Source of the DNA: Gigaspora margarita
Lineage: Eukaryota; Glomeromycota; Glomeromycetes; Diversisporales; Gigasporaceae
Direction of reading: 5' to 3'
NCBI GenBank assembly: GCA_009809945.1
Contig: WTPW01001069.1
Span: 64,703-128,702, forward strand
DNA length: 64,000 nt
Positions within the stretch are counted from its first letter, which is position 1. The number at the start of each line of letters is the position of its first letter. Below are positions 43,484 to 53,010 of the stretch, in pieces. The notes below the pieces were generated by a model that was given only the letters and a program-made list of their open reading frames with translations, made no database searches and was not told the origin of the DNA. Both the position numbers and the translations under genes were made by a program.

Positions 43484-44295
43484 CATTCCATATTCATCTA
43501 TTTACTATATTAAGTTATATATCTGGCTATATTAATAGGTACCGATATTAATCTTCAATTGTTGTTCTTATTTTTACTAGTATTACGTTTATAATGCGGT
43601 TTTCTTAAATTAAATATACATTCATATCTCATTGGTTTTATAATTTCATTCGAATTTATTCTAAGGTTATCTAAATTACAAATTGCGTATAAATAAAAAG
43701 CAAAGTTTTGTGCCAGAAATTTTATATATGACGATAATATAATTGCATTGTCTGAGTAATCGGATAATAGGGTATCCGTGTTACCTGGTTTCCATGTTAC
43801 CCAGTCTAACCGGGTAATCGTGTTTGAATTTTCAATCCGGTTTGGAACCCTAATTGTCACTGCATTTATTTTCAACTTCCAGTCTCGAAAAAAAAAATCA
43901 TGAACATGTAAAAACCATTGTTTTATTTAAAATAATTTTTATTATAATTTATTTACATATTTATTAATATATTATTCTATTTAGATACGACTTTGTTTTT
44001 CTGGAACAACAATGGGTGGAGATAAAGTCCGTAAATCTGTAGTATATGATATTATGATGTATAAAAATCGACAAATGTATTATCGAATTCATAATGTTCC
44101 CACAACTTATTTACGTAAAGTCATTCAAATTAAAAATTAAATTCTATATTAGAATTTTATGATATAATTTATCGCTTATTTAGTAATTGTATACATAATA
44201 TATAATTAATATATATGTACTCTAGAAGTACATTAAAATTTTTATACCTGCCTTCCTGTGTAATCATGGGATACATAAACAATGAGATTATTGTT

Positions 44296-44297
<2 letters not shown>

Positions 44298-44363
<66 letters not shown>
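44298..44363 (+). repeat. 66-base T homopolymer
   Basis: Unbroken run of T counted from the sequence. On the minus strand this is a long A run, possibly the tail of a retroposed copy, but nothing upstream on that strand identifies one. Confidence 0.95.
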
Positions 44364-44367
<4 letters not shown>

Positions 44368-46078
44368 CTGTATTAACGTTAGCTACCTTTTTTTATCCTA
44401 GGCTAATCGTCGCTGGAGTCGCTAGTTGTATTGTCACACTATTGGTGCTTTGTTGCAAACTTATTGCCTACAGTTTCCTTTTCTGTTATTCAGTTTATTC
44501 ACAGTCGTCAAAGAAAAGCTGTCGATGATTTTCTCCAAAAACATGGTTGAAATGAGAAAGAAAAAATGAAAGAAAAAAGTAAGTAATGACTTATTAACTA
44601 AAATGAATCAGAAAAATAATTGAGTATTAAAGATAGCCCTTTTTTCAACAGGTTTTTTGGCATACTTGAGCAAAATTGATCAATTCTGGTCCATCCGACC
44701 AAGTTCTGATCCGGAATTTTTGGATTTGGGTTTAGGGTTAGGAATGGTTTTTAGTTAGAAATAGAGGCGGGTTTTAAGAATTGGATTTTATTAAAAGTAA
44801 ATTGGGAGTATATTATATGTATATGAGATATAGGTGAATGACAGTTATATAAGTTTTAACCAATTATCATGTGTACGTTATGTTAAATAACGGTTCTTTA
44901 TTGTTGTGTTATAAAACTATTCTAGCAACTTTTGTTGAGATACTATTGAAATATAGCTCATGATTAGAGAGACATTTGTTCAATTTTCATCAACATAAGA
45001 CGATGATTAATTGATAGATGTTGCTATACTGTACAGTAATGAGTTTATAAATATATATTTTCAAAATTCTTCATATTGAGATTTAATATACAATTTATAA
45101 TATAAGAATTGAAAAGTATATGTATATAATAAGATTAGTTTAATAATAAATTATTAACAAATTAGCAATATAATTGTTTTGATAATAATATGAGTTAACG
45201 GTACTTACTTTTATTTAAACTTAAACCCTAATACATCCCTATAAAACATCACCATTTTATTACTGGTTTCTATAGCAACGGTATGATTATTTATTATTTG
45301 TTGCTAAATTAAATTACAAAATCTATTAAAAATTCAAATAAAAATTTAATTACTTTATTCAGAAATAAAGTCTCGAACATCAATTTTAAATGTACATGTC
45401 ATTGAACCACAAAATAAAGGATAGTGATGCTTTCTATATACATGTTCTTTCCAAATAAAATTAACTTGATAAGTTTTTGTTTCATTATCCATCAAAACAT
45501 AAGCAACGGATCAGCGCTAGGTCATCTCGTAGATTTGAACACAAAGAAAACTGTAGTTCGCTCTGTGTTTCACACTGACTTTGTGGTTCGTCTCGTAGAC
45601 TTGAATGATAGAAAGTCTCGTAGATCTTCTACCACACCACTTACACTAAGAAACGCTAATCATACCTTTCTATACCGATCCAGCAAGAGCTGGGCTTTAC
45701 CATGTCTATGATTTAATTTTCTGTTTAATGATGTTTTCAAGTGGCAAGCAATAAGTTTCGATTTTTAGTTTGAATTGTTTCTACTCGCATTCGTCCAAGA
45801 ACCCCCGAATACTTCAATCTGTAGACTTTCGCTCAAAGTATTTATGTATTACGCTGTTGTTTGTGTTCATGATATTTAAAACCTTAGATTGTTGGCAAAG
45901 AAAGAATTGACCTACACGTTTATATACATTACAGGTCGATCAGATGAATCAGATGATCTCTTCACACGAGCACATGATCTATTTTTCTTGTGGCGTTTCA
46001 TGAGATCTGATAATGGATAAGTTTTTCTATTAGCTGATAGTGATAATCATCTCTCTTAGTTAAATCTTCAACTACATT
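44364..46078. other. Intergenic region upstream of the peroxiredoxin gene
   Basis: AT-rich DNA with a 95-codon plus frame at 45424-45711 that contains a duplicated CTCGTAGAYTTGAA motif (TCTCGTAGATTTGAACACAA and TCTCGTAGACTTGAATGATA) but no recognised domain. The last ~300 bases before 46079 should hold the promoter and 5' UTR; no canonical TATA box at a typical distance could be singled out from the AT-rich background. Confidence 0.4.
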
Positions 46079-46540
46079 ATGTACGCCTTAAGACCCGCTT
46101 CTTTAAGAGCTATCTCGCGAATTGTCACATCGCGTATTTTTCGTCCTAAATTAGTAACAGCAAGGACTTTTAGCTATGTCAAACCACTTTATCAAGAAGA
46201 AACTCCAAAACTTTCAGAGTATCAAAGGAAAAAGCTCTTATTAAAAAAAAAGTTCGCTGACGAATTTGTTGCTAAAGTTACCGTAAACTTTACGTTTCAT
46301 TTATCATGTCCACGTGTTTACGAGAAATGATATTCGTATATAAATATGATATTTTAATTAAATAGCGTCCAGCACCATATTGGGAAGCCCAGGCCGTTGT
46401 TGGTGAAGAGATTAAAAATCTTTCGCTGAATGACTTTGAAGATAAATTTTTGATAATGTTATTTTACCCATTGGACTTTACATTCGGTGAGTCAAATATA
46501 ATCTACTGATTCTGGCATGTTATTTGAATAATTACAAGGC

Positions 46541-46574
<34 letters not shown>

Positions 46575-47641
46575 TTTAGTATGCCCAACTGAATTGAACG
46601 CTTTCTCGTGAGTTTGGCATTTAAATTCTATTATAAAAAGTTAAAAATTAAATGATTTGATTTTTTTCTTTTTTTAAACATTTTGACGTGATTAGTGATC
46701 GTTCTCAAGAATTCAAAGATATTGGAGCCGAAGTAGTTGCAATTTCTTGTGATTCAGAATTTTCTCATCTGGCTTGGAGGTTGATTATTTTTAACACGTG
46801 ATATTTATGAATTTTGTATATAATAAACTTTTTTAAAAATTCTTTTCAGCAAAATGCCGCGAGGTCAGGGTGGCATTGGAGGCATCAAGTATGTAATATA
46901 TAATTCTACTTAACATTCTTTTTTATGCCATTCTTTGTTAAACCGGGATCAATTTTTTTTTGAATATCGAAAGGATTCCTCTGAGTAAGTCAATTACGTG
47001 ACCAATACATATATTGATAGGTTTTAATTTTCATAAATGGAAATATTTAGTTGCTGACTATTCAAAGAAAATAAGTGAAGATTATGGTGTCTTATATGAA
47101 GAAAAAGGCATTCCTTTTAGGTATATCGATTCTTTTTTATTTTGATTTTGTTTAATTTTTATACTTTATTATTTGCGTTAAAATCATGTAATACATGTGA
47201 TACGTAGAGGAACTGTTATAATCGATGACAAGGTAATAAAAGTTGCATCCTTAAACTTTTATATATATATTATTTTATTAACAACGTTATTTTATAGGGA
47301 ACTGTCCGCGTAATTAATATTAATGATACCCCAATTGGTAAGGGACCCAAATGAAGTTGATATGTTTATGTATAATCTAATCAATTATTTAATAAATTTA
47401 ATAGGCCGTTCGGTGGATGAGGTTCTCCGCCTAGTGCAAGCTATTCAATTCACGAATGATTATGGCGAAGTTTGTCCAGGTACTTGATTTTAATAGCTAT
47501 ATCCTGTTTCAGAATACAAAGTTCACTTAGTAACACATTAACGTTTGTTCATAAGCAAACTGGAAAAAAGGTGATGCGACCATCGTACCAGATCCGAAGA
47601 AATCCTTGTCGTATTTCTCCAAATTAAAAAACGACAAATAA
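46079..47641 (+). CDS. PRDX3: Mitochondrial 2-Cys peroxiredoxin (PRDX3-type), 11 exons
   Basis: Reduces hydrogen peroxide and organic peroxides using thioredoxin. Exons read: 46079-46282, 46366-46486, 46580-46607, 46696-46779, 46850-46888, 46974-46984, 47051-47120, 47208-47232, 47298-47337, 47405-47479, 47556-47641; 783 nt, 260 residues, all GT-AG and in phase. The first ~40 residues are rich in Arg, Ser and Ala with few acidic residues ([16 protein letters not shown]), a mitochondrial presequence. The peroxidatic Cys110 is in [13 protein letters not shown]; the resolving Cys231 is in DYGEVCPANWKKG. GGIGG (after SHLAW) and the C-terminal YF match the GGLG/YF pair of peroxide-sensitive typical 2-Cys enzymes. 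Exon 6 is only 11 nt. Intron 2 has a run of about 30 A. Its 3' end lies 49 bases from that of the convergent PPR gene. It appears intact; PRDX1/2-like cytosolic function is less likely given the presequence. Confidence 0.92.
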
Positions 47642-47690
47642 ATGATATAAAGCATATAAAAAAGGTAGACATTAACAATAGCACTTATTT

Positions 47691-49520
47691 TTATTTTGAC
47701 TTCATTTCAAAATAATCGTTGATTCTGCGAATATTCTGCCATTTCTTCTCGACCATCTGACATAATCGTTTTAAATTCAAATCTGTAGGTTCGAAATTTA
47801 CATTCCACATATCTTGTAATATTTTAGTAGCACCGTCCAAATCATTATTATTAACATATCCCATTAATAAGGTTTTATAAGTATTTTGATTCGGATAAAC
47901 ATTTAAATGTTTCATTTCGTGGTAGCAATTTTTTGCTTGTAAAAAATTACCGGCTCTTACATAACCTCCAATTAGAATGTTATAAAATGCGATTGTCGGT
48001 CTAATTTTATCTCTTTTAACATTTCGATGTATTTGATTAACATTTTGTAAATCGTTTAGCTTAAAAAATACATTTAACATGCAACCATAAATTTGTATAT
48101 TTGGTAAAATATTTGCTGATAGCATTTCTTCGTAAGCTAATTTTGCGGCTGGATAGTCGCCCATGAGCATTAGACCACTAATCAACGCGCCATAAGTGGC
48201 TACATTAGGTTTAATTCCATAAGTAGGAAAGCTATTAATGACTCTACCAACACTGTCCAAGTCTCCCTTTGCAAAATAACGTTCAATGAGAGTTGTCAGT
48301 GTTACAACGTCAGGTGCAATCTTTTGCATTCTCATATCATTTAAAATTTCAGCAATTAAAGTTTCGTATTTTTTATAATATAATAAACCTCTAATAAGAA
48401 TATTAAATGTTGATATGCATGGTCGTACGTTCATTGTGTGCATTTGCCGATATATAGATATTGCTTCATCAACTCGATTATTCCATAATAAACCATTAAT
48501 TATTCTATTGAAAACTATTTCAGTCATTGGAATATTATCTTGTCGCATTTTTTCAAATATTCTTAGAGCTTTTTGATAATCTTTTGCCCGAAAATAAACA
48601 TCTAACATTGCACAATAAGCGATTGAATCAGGTTTTATATTTTCACGTTTCATTTGTTCCCATATAACTTCGGCATCATGATACTTTTTCTTTCGAGCGA
48701 AACCGTTAATCATGGTGCTGTAAATTATCGAAGTTGGTTTATGACCTTTTTTCTTCATGTCATTCCATACTTGAACAGAATACGTATAATTATCATGTGC
48801 TAAGAAACCAGACAGGAATACATTATAAGTGTGTTCGTTTGGGTTTATTCCTCCACAAATGATGTTATTATAAAGTACGTAAGCTTGCTGAATTTTCCCA
48901 ATGTTAAATAATTTGGACACGTGAACACTGAATTGTGGAGAATTTGGATTAACGCGTTCTACCAAATAATTTTGTAATATTGTACGTGCAAAATCCATTT
49001 CTTCTGGCTTTTTAAGGTAATGAGTTAAAATTTTCAAGAATGTGTTAATATGAAAATTACCTAAATGTGATTTATTTAACAATATTTTTGCACCTTCTAA
49101 ATCATTAACTTTAATATATGCAGCAAATACATATATTACTATTACTGGATGAATTTTTACTCTTTTATCTATTAAATCTTGATATATCTTAAAAATTTCT
49201 TGATAATTGCAAGTTATTAAATAATCTTTGATGAATGTTTGATCATTTTTAGTTACGAGCCCAGAACTTTTTTCAGCTTGTGAAACTTTTTCATTAATAG
49301 TTTCAGAACTATGGTTACTAGTTGAAATCATTTTATGTAAATGGCGAAAGACTAAACTTAAACCTGGTGAAAAACGAACTCTTGAAGAAAAGTGAAAACT
49401 CTGGTGAAAAGAGAAATCCTTGGTGAAAGGCGAAACCTCTGGAGAAAGGTGAAGCCTCCGAAACTTTATTAAAACACGAAACCCTAAGAAAGGTCGAGAT
49501 GCGTTGGTAAGTGTAAACAT
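47691..49520 (-). CDS. Pentatricopeptide repeat (PPR) protein, probably mitochondrial
   Basis: An intronless 609-residue protein. Residues ~100-585 are a solenoid of about a dozen PPR motifs; clear ones are YSTMINGFARKKKYHDAEVI, YCAMLDVYFRAKDYQKALRI, FNRIINGLLWNNRVDEAISI, YGALISGLMLMGDYPAAKLA and YNILIGGYVRAGNFLQAKNC, each followed by a P-D/P-N spacing of 35 residues. PPR proteins bind organellar RNA, one base per repeat, and act in processing, stability or translation. No E, DYW or SMR domain follows, as usual in fungi. The first ~60 residues are Arg/Phe/Ser/Leu-rich and mostly lack acids, which fits a presequence. They are encoded by degenerate ~20-bp GGTGAAAAGCGAAACCTCT units, so Met64 (KMISTSNHSS) is a possible alternative start. 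It is convergent with the peroxiredoxin gene and divergent from the TMEM242 homologue. Confidence 0.93.
   Translation of the reverse strand: MFTLTNASRPFLGFRVLIKFRRLHLSPEVSPFTKDFSFHQSFHFSSRVRFSPGLSLVFRHLHKMISTSNHSSETINEKVSQAEKSSGLVTKNDQTFIKDYLITCNYQEIFKIYQDLIDKRVKIHPVIVIYVFAAYIKVNDLEGAKILLNKSHLGNFHINTFLKILTHYLKKPEEMDFARTILQNYLVERVNPNSPQFSVHVSKLFNIGKIQQAYVLYNNIICGGINPNEHTYNVFLSGFLAHDNYTYSVQVWNDMKKKGHKPTSIIYSTMINGFARKKKYHDAEVIWEQMKRENIKPDSIAYCAMLDVYFRAKDYQKALRIFEKMRQDNIPMTEIVFNRIINGLLWNNRVDEAISIYRQMHTMNVRPCISTFNILIRGLLYYKKYETLIAEILNDMRMQKIAPDVVTLTTLIERYFAKGDLDSVGRVINSFPTYGIKPNVATYGALISGLMLMGDYPAAKLAYEEMLSANILPNIQIYGCMLNVFFKLNDLQNVNQIHRNVKRDKIRPTIAFYNILIGGYVRAGNFLQAKNCYHEMKHLNVYPNQNTYKTLLMGYVNNNDLDGATKILQDMWNVNFEPTDLNLKRLCQMVEKKWQNIRRINDYFEMKSK
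49345..49500 (-). repeat. Degenerate tandem repeat coding the PPR presequence
   Basis: About seven imperfect units of GGTGAAAGGCGAAACCTCT type (plus-strand reading) lie over codons 10-60 of the PPR gene. The repeat keeps the frame open because unit sizes vary only mildly. Confidence 0.6.
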
Positions 49521-50184
49521 ATTTTTGTATTGTGGTCGTTAGCCATTACGGCATTAGAACAGCAATAATTTTTTTTTTTAAAAAAAAAAGTGCGTAGAAA
49601 ATTGATCGATTTTCATAACACGTGATTGATAAGGCCAGAATTAGCCAATGAAAATCAAGATCAAGTGGGAATTACTTACGTGTTCTAATGCTAGTATTTG
49701 TCTCTGCCAGATAACTATATGCAATTTCCTGTGCATCTAACTTTAGCATAAATTTGAGTTTTCCAAGGTCATCACACGTTCATTGAACCTCTAGAGAAAG
49801 ATTTACTAATAATTTCAGTATTTAAGATTCCATTATTGAACGATTAATGGGTAATTATAACGATAATTGATATATAATTTATATAATTATACCCTAACGG
49901 GATTATAACACATCATATATTCAAATCGGATTTAAGAATTAATACCAAGCAAGGACCCTAGCCTACAGACGTTGCCTAATCAGGAAGCAAGATCAAATAG
50001 ACGTGAAACCGTTTTATTATTCTAAAAAAAAAGTTCTTTCATTTGGCATTAATTCTAATTGCAACTTCACATAATATTTTTTTTTATCTGTTATCCCTTG
50101 CATTTATTTTAATGTCATACACGATCTTTATTCTTGATTGGATAATAGACACGTGGCATCGGCATCAGCAATTAAATTGAAAAT
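49521..50184. promoter_or_regulatory. Shared divergent promoter region
   Basis: 664 bases between the divergent PPR (minus) and TMEM242-type (plus) start codons must hold both promoters. Seen: homopolymer A/T runs at 49570 and 50025-50090, CAATCA/GGCCAG motifs near 49635, and CACGTGGCAT near 50150, a palindromic CACGTG E-box-like site 35 bases before the plus-strand ATG. Function of the E-box is inference. Confidence 0.45.
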
Positions 50185-50878
50185 ATGGTTCAATCTTCAA
50201 ATCCTTTAGCGTTAGATATTAACCAAACGACCAATCAAATGGATTCCGCTGACACTACTACTTCACTTCAGTCTCGTCATCGGAATATTATACTTGGATT
50301 GTCCGCTACTTCTTTTATTATTGGAATAACCGGTTCATTGTTATATACACGACGGAAAAGTAATCAACTTATATTTTGTAAATTTTAGATATAATGTTCT
50401 CAGAATTATCCGGTTAATTATTTATATCGAAACAATTTACAGCAAAATCTTTTCAATCAGACTTTTCATCAAAAAGTGTTAAATTAACTAATTTGGAAAT
50501 ACTAAATAGATATAAAAAAGCCAGTTTTTTTTCGATACAAGCTTTTACAATTGGTACAATTCTTTGCGTTTCAGTTGGAGGTTTATGTGCGATTGGAATC
50601 GGATCAATTCTTGGCGTTAGTAGTGTAAGAATTGTTTTTATATATCCAAAAAATGATGATTTTTTATTATAAAATAATTTTCACTGACCATATATATATA
50701 GCTTAAAGAATTTCATGAAAAAATGAAAGAGACAATTCCAAAGTATACACCAGGTTTACATGAATCTATAAGAAAATCTGAACAAGATGAATGGGATATT
50801 TTTCAAAAAGAATTGGATGTTCATTTATCAGAAAATGAGAATAATTTAATTCAAAAAAAATCAAAAAATCAAAAATAG
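50185..50878 (+). CDS. TMEM242: TMEM242-type protein (mitochondrial ATP synthase assembly), 3 exons
   Basis: In animals TMEM242 is an inner-membrane factor that helps assemble the ATP synthase c-ring. Exons read: 50185-50359, 50443-50624, 50702-50878; 534 nt, 177 residues, GT-AG introns of 83 and 77 bases, in phase. Two membrane helices are evident: residues ~35-54 (NIILGLSATSFIIGITGSLL) and ~93-114 (FTIGTILCVSVGGLCAIGIG). The second is followed by LGVSSLKEFHEKMKETIPK, which matches the family signature LGV-S-x2-FR-KM...P. The N-terminus is polar with Ser/Thr/Gln and no clear presequence; the C-terminus is Lys/Glu-rich. Neighbours are two other predicted mitochondrial genes. Family assignment is from recalled sequence pattern and could be checked by profile search. 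Confidence 0.8.
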
Positions 50879-51420
50879 TGGTGAAAATATATATGATGAA
50901 TACTTTATATTAATAAAATTTTAATTATATATATTCTTGCAAACTACTCAAACAACTCGTGTTTTAGAAACCAGTTATTTTAGCCAGTTTTTAGCTACTT
51001 AATTAGCTGATAGTTTTATTAAAAGATTTATTTTTTAATGAAAATTTTTATATTGATGATATACCATATCTGATATATGATATAGAATGTTATCAATAGA
51101 AACAGCCCATTTTTACATAAACAAAATGAATCAATTTTAAGTAATGATCTACATATAGTAACACATAAACCTTTCAACTTAAAGTTCATTTTGTGAATTT
51201 TTTTTTTTTTATTATATAATTAACTTTCATGATATATTTGTGGCAAACTTTTTTATTGAATGTATATTTATTAAAAATCAAATTAAAAAAATGTAAAATT
51301 GGGCTGTTTCTATTGACCACACCTCATATTTGTATGGTTAACTATTTTATTATGGGTTATGGAAATTACAGTAGATGATATATTCATATCTTAAAATTGT
51401 AATTAATTAAAATTAGTACA
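50879..51420. other. Intergenic AT-rich DNA
   Basis: Contains an inverted pair: AATAGAAACAGCCCATTTTTAC (51096) and AAATTGGGCTGTTTCTATTG (51296), so 51090-51320 may be an old MITE whose ends read CAATAGAAACAGCCCA. No gene. Confidence 0.5.
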
Positions 51421-51555
51421 CCGTATAAGCGCGAAATAAAGCCCATCTGCGCGTTAATTAATTGACCTGGGAATTATCTTGGATATACGCCCATGTGCAT
51501 TATTTCGAAATAAGGGTTGATTTTTTTTGAATCCAATACAGTCAATCTTCCATAA

Positions 51556-53010
51556 ATGCATGTAATTAGGAAAGGTGCGCTTACAGAATGTGCACTAGAG
51601 GTCTTACCTGGGTCAGAAAATAGTGATCCGGGTAAGACCTCTACTGAAGTTAATACAGAAGCAGAAAGTTTCCAACAAATGATCATTTCAACAATTCAAA
51701 GTTTTGGTCAGGTCGATGGGAGCACTATTTGTAATAATCAGTTGAACATTTATCTGATTGGTGTTGATGATGGAAAATCAGAATGTTTCTCAGTCATGGC
51801 GAGTATTATGCAATTTTTTGTTACAGCTGTTGATGTAGACGCCTCAAGATATTGGTTAAGAGCTCTAATTAATATTGCAACAGCAGAAAAAGAAATGGTT
51901 ATGAAAGTGGACGTAGATCAAATGTTCGATTTGCAACCAGAACAAGCAAACATTTTAGATACATTTGAAGATTCTATTCGTCGTTACGCACATAGGTGAC
52001 GAAGAATTAAATGGATTTATGGCATTAATAATCAATGATTATTTGCCAAAGGTTTTACCTTCTTCAAGTTGAGTTTTTTAAGACCATGAAATCCTTTTTG
52101 GAAAATATGAACCCTAGAATTAAAAGTAAGAAAAAGGACATGATTGATATTCAGGAAATGTTGTTAAAGAGCTGCGCACATGTACGATTTCGTAGCACAT
52201 CCATTTTTTGATGTTGATAAGAAAAGTTTAGAAATCTTAGAATCATACAAGATTTGCTGCCTAATTTTGGTATATGCTATAAAAAGTCTTCTTGTTGGAG
52301 TTGAATCAAACCAAGAACACATTGATCCTTCCTTGATTCCATTGATTCCAATGATACGATATGCGAATGCTGATCTGAATAATTTTACCAATTCATGGAA
52401 AGCAGGCGAGATAGATCAACGAGAAAAATTAGCATCGTACACTCAATCCATTCAAATATTGAGGGAAGTTGAACAGCATAAACAGCATAAACTTCAAAAT
52501 GCTTCATCGAATCCAGTATTAGTTGTATGTGACTTTGTACGCGCCATGCTAAAATTCCCATGAACATTCCACCATATTTCTTTGATAGACAGCAAAGAAC
52601 ACGTATTCATTGGCTCGATGCCCCATATTGTAAGAGAAATAATAAAAATAAAGCAATTTTGGTTCAAGAAAATCTCGTTTTTAAGTTGGAAGGAATTGTG
52701 TAATCAGGTTATGAAGCTGTATCAAAGAATTGAAAAGCATTGAAATGATTATCTTTGGATCAAATATCGATTTCTTGAGAAATCGAAACTTGAGAATTCT
52801 TTATTAAATAATTTAAAATTCTCAGACGTAGCATTAAGTTATAGAGAGTTTGCCACAAAAAATGCAGATTCATTGCCAACTTCTTCGGCCGTTGATTGTA
52901 GTGTGGAGATCAATAATAATTTCTTTACAGCTTCGGTTATCTTTCTGTTTCCATTGGGTAAAGATGGTTTTAGGTTTATAAATGTTTATACCGATCAATC
53001 TATCATCTGA
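51556..53010 (+). pseudogene. Broken gene of unknown function
   Basis: Three consecutive plus-strand open pieces carry coding-like composition: 51556-51987 (FGQVDGSTICNNQLNIYLIG; VDVDASRYWLRALINIATAE), 52180-52563 (YDFVAHPFFDVDKKSLEILE; IDPSLIPLIPMIRYANADLN) and about 52562-53010 (FIGSMPHIVREIIKIKQFWF; VIFLFPLGKDGFRFINVYTD). Between 51990 and 52180 another frame reads FFKTMKSFLENMNPRIKSKK. The pieces lack intron signals at their borders, so frameshifts and stops rather than introns separate them. I do not recognise the family. A 48-bp hairpin (51596-51643) lies inside the first piece without breaking it. It could be a recent pseudogene or a gene with sequencing errors. Confidence 0.5.
51596..51643. 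mobile_element. 48-bp hairpin with hAT-like ends in coding frame
   Basis: TAGAGGTCTTACC...GGTAAGACCTCTA: perfect 13-bp ends like those of the 11113-11489 MITE (TAGAGGTCTGACTTGG). No octamer duplication (ATGTGCAC against CTGAAGTT region). It adds 16 codons (EVLPGSENSDPGKTST) in frame. Confidence 0.65.

Larger units (their letters stand above)
39030..43852 (+). mobile_element. 4.8-kb hAT transposon with transposase, perfect TSD
   Basis: Ends TAGGGTTCCAACCTCTCACT and TTTTCAATCCGGTTTGGAACCC then TA. ATTGTCAC is duplicated exactly (39022-39029, 43853-43860). Subterminal zones carry CCGGGT/ACCCGG motifs (39130-39300; 43760-43830). The transposase gene runs 40172-42757. A hairpin with ~31-bp arms (43417-43483) lies between gene and right end, and a 310-bp GC-rich hAT MITE sits in the gene. 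It is inserted within a codon of the decayed host gene; reading resumes in frame after one target copy. The similar ends at 12039-13772 suggest a deletion derivative of this family. Confidence 0.92.
35324..44140 (+). pseudogene. Decayed member of an expanded family of unknown function
   Basis: Pieces in order: 35324-36078 (YQQAGYVNYTISCVNQNSN); 36240-36660; 36810-37000 (IGGDGQNIGRKQSHVILAVG, then EGEAVLNPDH); 37075-37351 (ICLYIGKEN; ELEELKNTGFVDNLG; ANLNYFCFFCNCHENEH); an exon 37913-38461 (LHTILRISDILL; PWTWTSLMGSDKLKVLQNF; LWHEFYRLYKVI; TLYMHMLAQHMPKF); and, past two transposons, FSTSSLEKKNHEHVK (43863-43907) and a last exon 43985-44140 (GTTMGGDKVRKSVVYDIMMY). From memory this matches a large uncharacterised family in Rhizophagus and relatives; I know no function. 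Many early stops make this copy non-functional. A MITE lies in an intron (about 37352-37912), and another MITE and a hAT lie in the coding sequence. Confidence 0.65.

Noticed and set aside
43555-43875. 106-codon minus frame at the hAT right end
   Set aside because: Lies across the transposon border and its subterminal repeats; no family features.
45424-45711. 95-codon frame as a gene or snoRNA host
   Set aside because: Contains a duplicated CTCGTAGAYTTGAA motif, but there is no domain, and C/D-box-like motifs are not correctly spaced.
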